The notes: generated by a model not told the origin, from the letters alone. A stretch of DNA of 64,000 bases from JBCCTX01 sp965263105 (GCA_965263105.1 CBDHGL010000006.1:62001-126000); one strand, 5' to 3'. Shown: positions 35,995-46,617, counted from the stretch's first letter. Made by a program: numbers and translations.

Positions 35995-38478
35995 CTACTT
36001 CTTAAGCACATGAAAGGTATCCACCTGATCTCCACAGAGAACCCGGACCACATATTGGCCTTTTGCCAGTTGATTTCCGGGTACCCTCAGAATAGCATCG
36101 CTTGAAAAAGAACTTAGCTGATAAACCCGTTTGCCCATCATATCTACCATTTCCAATTGGGCCATTTTCTCTGGTGCCTGAAATAGTTCGACTACGAAAT
36201 CGCTGATAAAGGGGTTGGGATAGCAGTTGATCCCAAAAGAATCTGCGATGACCGGATTAATCGAGGCAGAGCCAAAGCGGAGATTGGAGAGCTCCTGGTC
36301 AGCAACAGCGCTCCGTCCCACAATCTGCCCGGGCTGGCCAAAAGCCATGTAGCCCAATTCCTCCGTACGCCAGTGATCTGTCTCTGAATCCTTGGATGTC
36401 TCCTCTTCGAGATAAACTACGGCCTGCTCCCCGTCGAGGTGCTGGCACCTAATGCTGAAAGGATCAGAACCATTGAAGGTCTGTGCATGAGCAAAGAATG
36501 CAACTTGTTCACTGTAAGTAGAGGAAAAAGGAATGCTTTTGTTTTTATGTGAAACATAATTTAGACGTCCACTCTCTCCTAGCATAGCCTCCGAAAATTT
36601 AGCCTCTGCTACAGCAATCCAGGATACCTGCTCCCTTACCATTTCGATGTCTCCCTCTTCTTCTCCTTGAAGGCGCACATAAAAGCTATCCGAAAAGATC
36701 TCTTTCGTCCGGCACACCAGGGCTTGAGGGTACTGGAAAGAACTACATTGAGTAAAGATGATAGGCTTGGCTTGAAAGCTGTGTCCAAAGGAAATCCGGC
36801 TCCAATCTTGGCTTATTCCCTGTCCCGTATTTCCCGCTATAATCTGTACACCGTCGGGCAATTGGTGGACACCGGCCTCCATTACCCAGTAGGAAATGTC
36901 TATCGGGTCGTGATTCCCATCCAGGTAATCCCATTCCCTCACCTGCCATTGAAAGCTATTAGCGTTTATGTTTCTCACCCGGATCGTTAACGGCTGCGAA
37001 CCGCCCGAAGAAGGGGTACCCATTATCACAACCGGATCAGTATACATCTTATCTAACTTCACCGTATGCCACTCCCTGCGATTTGCCTGGCTTACTCCTG
37101 TCAAATTCCCTACTTCACCTATCGTATAATGGTCGACTTCACAATAAAAAGAGGGATCTGCGACCTGGTTGGAAGAAACTAAATCCAGCTTTTGGTTCTC
37201 AAAGGAGGAGAAACCCGTAGCCTCCAGGGCTTCCCTATTGGCTCCCAACCAATCTGTTAATAAGGTACTCAGCACCTGCCTATAGTCATATTGAGGTTCT
37301 TTCGGTGCCCCATCCTCCAAATCCGCCAGATTGATATTGGTACCATAAACCCCTCCCTTAAGCCCAGCCCCAAATAGGTACATGGAGCTTGAGGTTCCGT
37401 GGTCAGTTCCCTTACTCCCATTCTCATAAGCTTTTCGGCCAAATTCAGATAGGGTAAGGGTAAGCACGCGCTTCTCCAATCCCAAGGCCTTTAAATCATC
37501 CTGGAAGGCCTTGATGGAGAGGGAAAGTTCTCTTAGCAAGTTTGTATGGGTATGGCTCTGAGAGCTGTGGGTATCAAACCCGCTCAGATAGACCCAATAG
37601 ATCTTTGTTTGACAGCCCCCATCCATGAGACGAGCAACTGTCTTTAGTTGGTTCGCCAAATCCAAATCTGGGTAGCTCTTTGCATTGCTCCCCTTTTCAA
37701 ACAGGTCACCAATCCTCCCACAGAAGTTGGAGGTATTGGACTGAATGGAGTTGGCATGAGACAGAAGTTCACCATATTCGGAGAGCGGTAAATGGGGAAC
37801 CGGGCAACCGCCTATGCCAGATAGTTGTGAATAAAAGCCCATATTATCTTTCCCTCCCAAATTGATATGTGTCTTGCTGTGGGGAGTAGAAAAGGCCAGG
37901 GAAGCGTCTAATATGCCCATCTGAATACCCAATGGGTCGGGCATGACCGGAGAGGAGTAACCGGCAAGGCCAGGGAAAGCGTGATCCAAATACCTACCGG
38001 CCCATCCTGAGTCATAGGAATAGGTCTCTATGGTGCTATCCGTTCCGGACAAAATTACATCTGTAGACTTAAAATGCGAACGGGTATGATTGGGATAGCC
38101 TACCCCTTGGATAAAACTGGCGAGCCCTTGGTCGTAGAGTTCCTTAAACTCCGGAATATGGGGGTTGAGACCTACCTGGTTTTCAATAGAAAGGCTTTCA
38201 TCAAGGTTCACATAAGCTTTACTTCCCGACTCAGGTATTCGTAAAGTAGGTCTGAGCTTGGCATATGAAGCATATTGATCAATGGGAATAAGCGTATTGA
38301 GACCGTCATTTCCCCCAAATAATTGAATGACTACCAGGGCGCGTTCTTTCAGAGTTGTACAGTCCAGACCCTGCATAAGGGAAGAGGTCGCGAAAGACCT
38401 CACCGGAATAGAATTGAGAACAAGCGGAGCAACCGAGGCTGAAGTGCCTGTGAATTTTAAAAAATTTCTTCTGTTCAT
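35995..38478 (-). CDS. DUF1501 protein with H-lectin-like domains and type IX sorting tail
   Basis: The protein has an MNRRNFLKF twin-arginine-type leader, then a DUF1501 (sulfatase/alkaline-phosphatase-like fold) region to about residue 440: VIQLFGGNDGLNTLIP, NHTRSHFKSTDV, LTLSEFGRKAYENGSKGTDHG. Beyond it lie two H-type-lectin-like units (about 465-610 and 610-695, e.g. PLTIRVRNINANSFQWQV) and a C-terminal type IX secretion sorting domain (CYPNPFISDFVVEL to the end). Thus the product is exported by Tat or Sec and displayed or released via type IX secretion. It is co-oriented 18 bases from the DUF1800 gene, its usual partner. Confidence 0.9.
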   Translation of the reverse strand: MNRRNFLKFTGTSASVAPLVLNSIPVRSFATSSLMQGLDCTTLKERALVVIQLFGGNDGLNTLIPIDQYASYAKLRPTLRIPESGSKAYVNLDESLSIENQVGLNPHIPEFKELYDQGLASFIQGVGYPNHTRSHFKSTDVILSGTDSTIETYSYDSGWAGRYLDHAFPGLAGYSSPVMPDPLGIQMGILDASLAFSTPHSKTHINLGGKDNMGFYSQLSGIGGCPVPHLPLSEYGELLSHANSIQSNTSNFCGRIGDLFEKGSNAKSYPDLDLANQLKTVARLMDGGCQTKIYWVYLSGFDTHSSQSHTHTNLLRELSLSIKAFQDDLKALGLEKRVLTLTLSEFGRKAYENGSKGTDHGTSSSMYLFGAGLKGGVYGTNINLADLEDGAPKEPQYDYRQVLSTLLTDWLGANREALEATGFSSFENQKLDLVSSNQVADPSFYCEVDHYTIGEVGNLTGVSQANRREWHTVKLDKMYTDPVVIMGTPSSGGSQPLTIRVRNINANSFQWQVREWDYLDGNHDPIDISYWVMEAGVHQLPDGVQIIAGNTGQGISQDWSRISFGHSFQAKPIIFTQCSSFQYPQALVCRTKEIFSDSFYVRLQGEEEGDIEMVREQVSWIAVAEAKFSEAMLGESGRLNYVSHKNKSIPFSSTYSEQVAFFAHAQTFNGSDPFSIRCQHLDGEQAVVYLEEETSKDSETDHWRTEELGYMAFGQPGQIVGRSAVADQELSNLRFGSASINPVIADSFGINCYPNPFISDFVVELFQAPEKMAQLEMVDMMGKRVYQLSSFSSDAILRVPGNQLAKGQYVVRVLCGDQVDTFHVLKK

Positions 38479-38496
38479 TTTGTAGAATTGTTGTTT

Positions 38497-40068
38497 TTAT
38501 AAGGCTTGGTATTCCGGGGCATAGATAAGGGCTTTGAAGAGTCGGCTGAGTTGGATTCTGACCTCGGAAGCATCACCTGTTTCCCGGTACTTTTTCCATT
38601 CGGAAGTCCACATGGAGGGCTTCATATGGTTGAGAAAAATGGTATGCAAGAAGTAGTTAAAGCGCTCTTTTTCTGGGAATTCAGGAAAAAGAAAAAAGAG
38701 CAGTTCCATGACGATTTTATAGGGATTTGAGGGGTCAGAGACCACCTTAGGGTTGGATATAAAAGCTATGGGGTCGAGCATTACGCCCCCTAAACCTCCC
38801 ATTTCAGAAACCCTGGTACCCGTTAGCAACATTTGGGGGAGTTGGTATCGGGCATTTATTGACCCTGTGGTGAACCAGTTATAAGAGTAGTCGGGCTGCT
38901 GGTAGTAAGCAGGATAACCCGCTACATGGGGAGGCATGAATAAGAAAAACCGGGAGTTGCCGAATAAGGTCTGTTGAATACCCTTATTGTAAAAGGCTTC
39001 ATAGTGGTTTTCGGAGTCAGATTCTGGATCGGGTATAGTGATCTGGAAGAAGGACAGGGTCCCTAAGATTAACTCTACAGGAGACTTGAAAAGGGAACCC
39101 ACAATTTCGTCTCGGTTGGAGTAATCGTCCTGATCGTTGAAATGTACGCTGCACAAAAGTTGGCGAAGAACGGGCTTCAGTTCATAATCGTTCCAGATCA
39201 GGGTTTGCGCCAAGGGCTCAATAACATCTACTTCGATCTCGGAATCGATATTTGTCCCAACAAAATAGCGGTAGAGTTTTCTACAAATATTTTTGGCTGT
39301 TTCTTCCTGTGCAAAAATAGCCTCTATTACGTCATTAATTTCCTGGAAAGCCCCCGCTTTGGTAGTTCTTCCGGGAATGGTCGCGTGATCAAATTTATCG
39401 CTGAGAACCTTATCCCCCGAATCATGAAGATCCAGATCTACCTTGCCATAATAAAGCCCCGTTTCTGGATCATGCCGGCCGGGAGAAAGGTCTTGTTTAA
39501 ATCCCGTGAATACCCGAGAAATTTGTTGAACATCATATTCTGTATAGGTGCTATAGTCTCCATTGGCTATTTGAGGACCTTTACCGATCGTAAAAATCTC
39601 CAGTAATTCACGGGCAAAATTTTCGTTGGGCTTATTTTTATTGTTGTTCTTTGTATCTAAGAACCCTATCATTAAGTTATCTAGGCAAATCTTCTTAGCT
39701 AGTTTTTTGATATTTCCCGTGGCGAATTTTTTTAGGAGTTGGAGTTGTTGAAAGGAAAATAAAAAATCGGTACACATAAAGTCACACACAAAAACCGTAT
39801 GGAGGAAGAAGGTCATTTTGTGGGTAATGGTAGGATCTAAGAGCGCCTGGTGGAGCCACCAGGAATTGATCGTAGCCATATCCCTGACAGGAGGTACAGG
39901 GACGGTAGGCGCTGGGGCTTCCTTCAGGAGTTCTTCTAGTGCTTGAGCAGGTTTTTTCTTAGAAAAGGAACGTATACGGTCTTTATTTATATTATAGGAA
40001 CATCTTCGAAGCAAGTGGCTAGATAGCCGTATGCCAAGAGCCCATTTTTGCGGATATAAGGATGCCAT
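38497..40068 (-). CDS. DUF1800 family protein
   Basis: The protein matches the DUF1800 family: HLLRRCSYNI near the start, then ATINSWWLHQALLDPTITHKMTFF, ENFARELLEIFTIG (the conserved N-x-A-R-E-L-x-E-L region), TGFKQ, HDSGDK and LCSVHFNDQ. The function of the family is unknown. It is nearly always beside a DUF1501 gene and the two are thought to act together, a conclusion from conservation of order. No clear signal peptide was seen. It is the first gene of the pair, with the DUF1501 gene 18 bases downstream. Confidence 0.9.
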   Translation of the reverse strand: MASLYPQKWALGIRLSSHLLRRCSYNINKDRIRSFSKKKPAQALEELLKEAPAPTVPVPPVRDMATINSWWLHQALLDPTITHKMTFFLHTVFVCDFMCTDFLFSFQQLQLLKKFATGNIKKLAKKICLDNLMIGFLDTKNNNKNKPNENFARELLEIFTIGKGPQIANGDYSTYTEYDVQQISRVFTGFKQDLSPGRHDPETGLYYGKVDLDLHDSGDKVLSDKFDHATIPGRTTKAGAFQEINDVIEAIFAQEETAKNICRKLYRYFVGTNIDSEIEVDVIEPLAQTLIWNDYELKPVLRQLLCSVHFNDQDDYSNRDEIVGSLFKSPVELILGTLSFFQITIPDPESDSENHYEAFYNKGIQQTLFGNSRFFLFMPPHVAGYPAYYQQPDYSYNWFTTGSINARYQLPQMLLTGTRVSEMGGLGGVMLDPIAFISNPKVVSDPSNPYKIVMELLFFLFPEFPEKERFNYFLHTIFLNHMKPSMWTSEWKKYRETGDASEVRIQLSRLFKALIYAPEYQAL

Positions 40069-40120
40069 TGTGTTTATTAGGAATTAGTAATTCGAAAAGT
40101 CATACCAAAAACTCGATTGA

Positions 40121-40258
40121 TTAACTTTTTCAAAAATACCAAATTCGAAATATAATGGCGAGCATCAGTGGGTAAATGACCGTCAGGAAACGGCGAATGA
40201 GGCCATACCATCGGTAGAAGATTTAGCTTCCTTTGGAGAATTTGTTAGGGAAGGCTGA
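40121..40258 (+). other. Possible coding remnant (C-terminal 45 residues of an unknown protein)
   Basis: A frame opens after TGA and reads about 45 residues containing GEHQWVNDRQETANEAIP and SVEDLASFGEFVREG before a TGA at 40256. It has no ATG and no upstream partner. Composition is protein-like rather than random, so this may be the tail of a lost gene. It could also be chance. Confidence 0.25.
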
Positions 40259-40279
40259 ATAGATATTAAACAATAAATG

Positions 40280-41314
40280 CTATTTGTTTGAGTTGGGACC
40301 AGGAAGGTTTACGAGCACTTTTCCCATTGTTTGCCCAGTTTGAAACAGGCGTATGGCTTCGGGAAGTTCCTCGAAGGGAAAGCTGTGGCCTACATGGGGC
40401 TTTCCCAGGTCTAGCTTTTCGATTTCCCCCAATATCCGGTGCATGATGTGGACGCGTTCAAAGAGCCATATCAGGTTAAAGGCCATTACCGACTTATTGA
40501 GGTTGGTCATATTCTGGGGGTCAATTTTGGGTCGAGTCAGGTACTTGCCGATCAGTTTGAGGTAGTTGGGTCGATTGCCCGGGGAGGCGTATCGGGCGGA
40601 GCCATAAACGATCATGCGGCTCATGGGAGCCATGGCATTAAAGCTTTCTGTCAGAATTTTTCCTCCTATGCATTCCATCACAATTCTTAGCTCCTTATCT
40701 CCAATGGCTTCCGCTAATTTTTCTCCAAAGTCTTTCCCTCTAACAATTACATTATCGTAGCCTTCTTTTTTACAGAATGCCACTTTTGAAGCATTTCCTA
40801 CCGAACCGATCGTATAGCCTTCATAGGCTTTGACAATTCTATTGGCCCATATACCCACCCCTCCAGCTGCGGAGTGAATCAGCACCGTATCCGCTTTCTG
40901 TAAATTTCCCAACTCGATCAACCCATAGTAGGCCGTGAGCACCTGCACCAGATAGCCTGCCCCTTCCTCGAAGGACCAGCCTGCCGGAAGGGGAATCACA
41001 TAACGGTGATCGATATTGAGATGAGAAGCATAGGCGCCAAAGCGGGTCACCCCCATGATCTTATCTCCTACTTGTCGATCCTTTACCTCTGCCCCTACAG
41101 CTACAACCTCTCCTGCGTATTCCAGTCCGGGAATAAAGGCTTCTTTGGGCGTAGCTTTGTACAATCCCCAAATAGCAAAGACATCTGCAAAATTGAGCCC
41201 TATCGATCGTATAGCGATGCAAACTTCCTGTTCTCCCAAAGTAGGAATCTCCTCCTCCTTTTGCTGCATGGCCTTGAGATTGCCCGCCTTAAGCCGATAA
41301 ACCGTTCTTTTCAT
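40280..41314 (-). CDS. Zinc-free MDR oxidoreductase (quinone reductase/synaptic vesicle protein-like)
   Basis: The MDR fold shows an N-terminal GroES-like domain (IRSIGLNFADVFAIWGLY, FIPGLEYAGEVVAVG) and a Rossmann motif HSAAGGVGIWANRI at about residues 147-160. No catalytic-zinc Cys or structural-zinc cluster is present, as in quinone oxidoreductases (NADPH-dependent). It likely reduces quinones or alpha,beta-unsaturated carbonyls. The length of 344 residues is normal. It ends 26 bases before the fructosamine kinase-like gene in opposite reading order, i.e. it lies downstream of that gene and could share its transcript. Confidence 0.9.
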   Translation of the reverse strand: MKRTVYRLKAGNLKAMQQKEEEIPTLGEQEVCIAIRSIGLNFADVFAIWGLYKATPKEAFIPGLEYAGEVVAVGAEVKDRQVGDKIMGVTRFGAYASHLNIDHRYVIPLPAGWSFEEGAGYLVQVLTAYYGLIELGNLQKADTVLIHSAAGGVGIWANRIVKAYEGYTIGSVGNASKVAFCKKEGYDNVIVRGKDFGEKLAEAIGDKELRIVMECIGGKILTESFNAMAPMSRMIVYGSARYASPGNRPNYLKLIGKYLTRPKIDPQNMTNLNKSVMAFNLIWLFERVHIMHRILGEIEKLDLGKPHVGHSFPFEELPEAIRLFQTGQTMGKVLVNLPGPNSNK

Positions 41315-41340
41315 TCAGACAAAATAAAGGAAAAGACCCA

Positions 41341-42201
41341 TCAAACAAAGCGCTTCAAGGTGCGCTTGATAGCTCCCAGGTAACTCTGGCCAAACAAGAT
41401 AACGTGAACTAGCAGGGGGTACAGGTTATATACTTCAAAACGGGACTCCCAGTCAGATTCCAGGGCTCTTTGATCCTGGTAAGCCTCATAGAAAGCAGAA
41501 GGCTGTCGGTCAAACATCGTCATAAAGGCCAATTCCATTTCCCGATGGCCATAATATACCGCAGGGTCAAATATAGCTGCCTGCCCTTGGGAATCTGCCA
41601 GGATATTCCCTCCCCATAAATCTCCGTGTAAAAGTGAGGGAGCTTCTTCTGGGAAAAAATGGTCTAGGCGATGGAAAAGCTTGTCAAAAGAGGCAATTAA
41701 TCCCTTCGGCATACTTCCTTGATCCACTGCCTGCTGTAGTTTGGGCTGAATCCGACATTCGACAAAAAAGGAAATCCAAGCTTCCCGCAAGCCATTGGGC
41801 TGTTCTAGCGAACCAATGTAGTTGTCATAGTCCAGGCCAAATTGTGGCCGGGTATGGTGGTGTAGATCTGCCAACTTACGGCCAAAATCCTCCCAATAAT
41901 TTTGGCTGGGACTGTTTTGCTGAATAAACTCCATTAACAGAAAAGCGTACTTATCTCCCTTCCCTAATAATTGAACTTTAGGTATGGTAAAAGTGCAGTT
42001 GGGAACTAGCAAGTCCAAGCCTTTAGATTCTACCTCAAAGTTGTGAAAGGAAGAAAGGGCATTGTATTTCAGAAAGAAGAGGCCCTTATTTGTTTGGACT
42101 TTTTGCGCGTTGTGTATGCAGCCTCCCCCCAACGAACTGGAACCTTGAATTTTCAATTCCAGTTGGGTTTCGATTTCGCGTTGGACTTCTATGGGTATCA
42201 T
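41341..42201 (-). CDS. Fructosamine/ketosamine kinase family protein
   Basis: The protein matches the fructosamine kinase fold (APH-type): GGGCIHNAQKVQ at about residue 26, FLKYN with the ATP Lys, LLHGDLWGGNILAD (catalytic HGDLWxGN, about residues 191-204), and FDPAVYYGHREMELAF with the metal Asp. It phosphorylates ketosamines at O3', allowing them to be removed from proteins (deglycation). The length is 286 residues. It is the upstream gene of the quinone reductase-like gene, 26 bases apart, probably co-transcribed. Confidence 0.92.
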   Translation of the reverse strand: MIPIEVQREIETQLELKIQGSSSLGGGCIHNAQKVQTNKGLFFLKYNALSSFHNFEVESKGLDLLVPNCTFTIPKVQLLGKGDKYAFLLMEFIQQNSPSQNYWEDFGRKLADLHHHTRPQFGLDYDNYIGSLEQPNGLREAWISFFVECRIQPKLQQAVDQGSMPKGLIASFDKLFHRLDHFFPEEAPSLLHGDLWGGNILADSQGQAAIFDPAVYYGHREMELAFMTMFDRQPSAFYEAYQDQRALESDWESRFEVYNLYPLLVHVILFGQSYLGAIKRTLKRFV

Positions 42202-42212
42202 CGCCTAAATAA

Positions 42213-42630
42213 TTATCCGATATTTCCTCCCCAAATATATCCGGGAAATACCTTTATGGTTCTTCTTCCTATAACATAGTTTTGGGAGATACTCAATCTC
42301 CGGGACAAAGTCATTAACTTATCTAAGTCCCCCAAGGAAGCCGTTTCTTTTACTTCAAAAGCCATTGTTTTTTCTAGTATAAAATCAATTTCTTTGCCCG
42401 TCTTAAGAGAATAATAGGCAAGATTTCCCCAATGAGAGAGTTGATTGAATACAGCATTTTCGAACTTAGCTCCCTCACTTAATCCAGTCAAAAGAGCAGC
42501 CAAAATCATCCATCAATTTCCGAAGCAAAGTTGTCTTTCCCGTTCGACGCATTCCTGTCAAGACAGTTATCTGTTTCTTCCCTAAATGTTGGAGGAGAGA
42601 GGGGTAAATGATTCGTGGATAGAATAGCAT
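42213..42630 (-). pseudogene. AAA ATPase with DUF4143 tail, large internal deletion
   Basis: A 51-residue N-terminal piece starts at ATG 42630 and contains a Walker A, TGMRRTGKTTLLR, then stops at 42475. The following frame begins with LTGLSEGAKFENAVFNQL, the tell-tale C-terminal region of DUF4143, and continues to 42213 (GKEIDFILEKTMAFEVKETA). The middle of the protein, roughly 250 residues, and the reading frame are both lost. Such ATPases are often accessory genes of unknown function. The remnant lies 11 bases from the fructosamine kinase end. Confidence 0.85.
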
Positions 42631-42968
42631 TTTATACTATTTTACAGGCTATTTATAAAAATAGCTTAACTATTTTTGTTATGAACATACAAAATAGTAA
42701 AATCATTTTACATGAAAGCCCATCTCACTAATTAAATAGCCTAACCTACCATTAACTCATTCCTATAATCCCCGCTCTGGAGGGACTAAGGTTTTTTTTG
42801 CCTTGAAGGAATATGTTTATGGAAATAATATCTCTTATTACTTAAGATTACTTTTCTGATTGCGATAGATGGAGGTGAAAATAACTTGAAGGATTGCTCG
42901 TTATAAGATCATATAAATGATACTTAGCCAATCCACATTTCCACTTAACCTTCCAAACATTCGTAGTC
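42631..42968. other. AT-rich intergenic region with an inverted repeat
   Basis: No gene was seen. The stretch is AT-rich; an 8-bp inverted repeat AAAAATAG-CTTAA-CTATTTTT sits just upstream of the ATPase remnant, and ACTATTTTAC recurs inverted nearby. These could be an old operator. The plus-strand half before the esterase gene has no clear promoter. Confidence 0.4.
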
Positions 42969-45900
42969 TTGAAACAACTTTCCTTTATCTATCCACGCTT
43001 TTTACGATGTTTATCGGTTATTGGGACGCTTATGTTCCACTATCCGGTTCAAGCTCAAGACAGCCGGCAGGCCTTTCAACATAAAAACAGTTCTGCCTTG
43101 CTGACCCAGCCAGAATCCTCTGCGACCCGCTTTGTGAATGGTACGGGCGATGACTTTGATGAATACCTTTTCAGAAAAGATGTTGCGAATGGTCGAGCGA
43201 CTTACACCGTTCCCATTGATAATGTATGCACTTCTTTGCTAGAATTTGATGCAGAAGGATTTCCTACTAATGTTGGTGAACTAGCAGAAGCCGGGGTATT
43301 TCCAGAAGAAGCTCGTTTAACTTTGCGGGTTTTTGATGTAGATCATAATACGGTAGTAGATGCCAATCAGGACGGGATTGCCGATCCCATGGAAGTCGAC
43401 CATGTATATGTTAATGGTAATTTACTGACCGAGCCCAATGGAAACCCTTGGCGTTTGGAATCTGGGAATGATGTTTGGAGCGTTATTTCTGTCAATATTC
43501 CCTTAAATTATTTAAAATTCCCTCAATCACAAGGGGGGGAACCCGCTATCAATACCATAGAAATTGAGATCGATGTAGAACGATTCGATCTCTTTTGTAG
43601 TGACATTGCTGATTGTGAAGGTTGGGCTGTAACCTGCGATTGGATTAGCATAGATCTTTTGACACAAGACCTTGTTGAACCTATAGTTCTGGTTCATGGT
43701 TGGCAAGGTGATGGTAATTCCTTTGAAACGTTTGCCAATTGGTTTGAAAGAGACAAAATTCCTCATCACATTGCGGTTTTGCAAGGAGAGGGATCTATTG
43801 TAGATAATGCCCGTCTACTCAACCAACAAATAAACGACTTCCTTGATAATAGCTGTTATGAAAAAGTAAATATTCTGGCCCATAGCAAAGGAGGCCTGGA
43901 TACACGGGCTTACATCCGGACTTATGGAGGAGAGAAGGTGAATACTGTAGTTCAATTGGGTACGCCGAATCATGGATCCTATTTGGCCGATGCACTCGTT
44001 GAGTTCCATTTGGGAGACAAGCAATATTTAAACATTTTTATACAGAATTTTCTTGTCTTATCAACAAATGCTACATCAAGAATCCTCTTACAGCAGACCG
44101 GAGTCGGGTTACCAACTTGGAGGTAACCGTGGGTTTTGGTAGAACAGGTAATTTATATTACAAGACCCATATGATTATATAATGGAATGCCCGCATCGAG
44201 GTCCGAGATTTACACGAAAAAGATAAAGGAGTGGATTTCCATATTTTAGTATGGAAATGAGGACAATCTGATTGATGATGATAGTGGGGACAGATAATTA
44301 TTTTGGATAGCAGACGCCTTTGGCTTGAACTGTAGGGGGGTCTATACCTTAGAAGACCCTAATGATGGAATTGTTTCTCATAGTGAGCAGTACACTTCCA
44401 TGGGATTGTTATCCAGACAGTTACAATGACAGTGTACTTATTATGTCAACGATAAACGAAGGGGTATTTGCGAGATCTCATAGTAGTATTAAAATCGCTC
44501 CAGAGGTTTACAGTCGCTCTTTGGCGATTCTATATCCTCAGGGTAGACGCCGCAGAAAAATCCCGTTCCAAGCAGAAAAACCCTTAACCCAACCCTTTTT
44601 ACCTCAAAAATTTTCGCGTTAGGGAGGAATCACCTATACAACATTATAATATAAGTTGTAGTCCTTAGAGGAAAATGTACCCTTAGAGATTCCGCTTACT
44701 CAATCCCAAGTGTAGCCTCCGCAGAAATACAAATGATCTCTTCGGAAATAGCGCCTTATCCTTTAACCTTACTCGTACAGACGGTTCAATATTAGAATCG
44801 AGAAAGCAAACGGGAGGTATTCTTGGGTAAGCTTAAGTGGCTCTGGGAAGTTGGCGTTCAAAGTCCTACTTGATTCCTCTCAACAAGGCAATTTACGCTT
44901 ATCTCTTTCTACGTTAGAAGACTTCAACCAGATGTCCTCATTAAGGTCATTCAGTCAAAATCAGGTTTTACTTCATTGACTTGGATGCTTTGAACGGAGA
45001 CTCAGCAAAACGGGTTTAACGGTTTGGCCATCCTCTCTGATAGCAATGGATGGACAAGTAATAACAGAAATCTCCTGTTAACGCCAAGGTTTTTGGCAAC
45101 AATGGGTTAATCTCGGAAACCATCAATCTATGGGATGATGGGTCTGTTGATGTTCTCAAGCTAATGATGGCATCTATTCCAATTCATTTCAAGGCCCAAT
45201 AGAGGAAGAATATCTTTTCTTGGAAATTGACAGCAACATGGGACAGCATTCCCTTTTATCCATCGCCAGCCCGTAGCCTACCGGGCCCTTTTTGGTAGCT
45301 TCAATGAGCAATTCCGAGAAAGGCAGATCCGAGATAACCTCAGTTTTTTATATGATTCGCTGGAAATTCAAGTGGGAATTGACCTAATAGAGTCCAGACG
45401 TTTTTTACTCACAGCCGACCTGTTAACAGGTGATAGCTTATATGTAGGTACAGCCGCTTCAACCTTTCAGGTTGAGGACTTAGAAGAAGGCTCAGGATTC
45501 TATTCTATCTATTTTGATGGCTTAGACATCGGCAGAAGTGGGTATTCGGGTAATTTCCTCCTGTCCAATCTGCAATTAATTGATCTACAAACAGGAGAGT
45601 TCGCAGACACTTCTTCCTATCCCCTTAGGACCAACTTTTACCGGACTAGCAATTTTCCCAGGCCTTTCTTCGAACTCAATGAAGAGAAATCCTACCTGGC
45701 TGAGGATACGGATAACAATGGACTCTACAATCACCTAGATTTTTTCCTAGAATTTGAGGTGGCTCAAGCGGGGAGTTACAGCCTCAGTGCTCAACTGGTT
45801 GACTCTTCCAATCAGAGCATCAATTGGACGGAAGGAAATATCTTCTTGGGAAGAGGGACTCGAAGCATTCAGTTACGATTTGACGGATTAGAGATTAACC

Positions 45901-46550
45901 AAAGCAGGCTGTCCGGAGCCTATACCTTGACCAACTTTTCCATTTACAATGAAGCAAGTGGTATCATTAGTAACTTTTACGATGTGTATACCACAGAAGC
46001 ATTTGAATTCAATGAATTTGAGGGGCTCGGGATTGAAGGGTTTATCCAAACCCCTGAAGGGGACCCACTACCACAAGTAAAGCTATTCCTCGGAGGTACG
46101 CAACTCGCCAATACGGAGACAGACAGCCTAGGCAGATTTTATTTTGCAGGACTCGTTCAAGGAACTTATACCTTGACGGTCGACAGTACCGTAAGCTGCG
46201 ACTCCAGCACCTATACCTTAGATTTGACTAGTACAAATGAGATTACCCTTACCTGCGAGTCGAATGTAGTTTCCGAAAGGCAGACTTTGGGGCTAGCACA
46301 TGCTAAGTTTCGGGTATTCCCTAGCCCTGTATCAGAAACCCTATTCGTAAAAAATCAAACCCAAAAGTCAGGAATAGGTGAGGTAATTATTTCCAATCTA
46401 ATGGGGCAAACCGTATATCGAAAACAGGTATTATTTCATTCGGGAGAAAAAGCCCACTCGATTCCGATCCAATCCTTGAGTCCGGGAAATTATATTGTTC
46501 AGATTAGACTAGGTCAGGAACAGTTTTATTCGCGGGTTACTATAGATTAA
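42969..46550 (+). pseudogene. Long secreted esterase/lipase with type IX tail, centre broken
   Basis: The 5' part (42969-44126) encodes a signal peptide and an alpha/beta-hydrolase: VLVHGWQGDGNSF, AHSKGGLDTRA (nucleophile elbow with Ser replaced by neighbours G-H/S-K pattern), GTPNHGS, as in PGAP1-like lipases. The 3' part (45372-46550) has repeated beta modules (FDGLDIGRSGYSGNF and FDGLEINQSRLSGAY), a CarboxypepD-like module and a type IX sorting tail. Between 44127 and 45371 the reading frame is broken many times by stops and shifts, but fragments such as IEVRDLHEKDKGVDFHI and EDPNDGIVSHSEQY still read as protein in changing frames. One gene of about 1,190 residues is inferred. Confidence 0.82.
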
Positions 46551-46578
46551 AATGACCTTTTCCACTGATAGAGACCTT

Positions 46579-46617
46579 AATCAGGGTTACCCAGTACCTA
46601 GGGTAGCCCTGATTTTT
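46579..46617 (+). terminator. Terminator after the esterase
   Basis: AATCAGGGTTACCC (46579-46592) pairs with GGGTAGCCCTGATT (46601-46614), one G-U, then a T run. It lies 29 bases after the stop of the type IX tail and fits a transcription end for the esterase. Confidence 0.85.

Noticed and set aside
39142..39606. A 154-codon plus-strand frame inside the DUF1800 gene
   Set aside because: The minus-strand DUF1800 motifs are clear; this frame is an antisense shadow.
44362..44622. An open frame of 86 codons inside the broken esterase
   Set aside because: Only its antisense or off-frame neighbours read like the esterase; it is a shadow of the decayed coding region.
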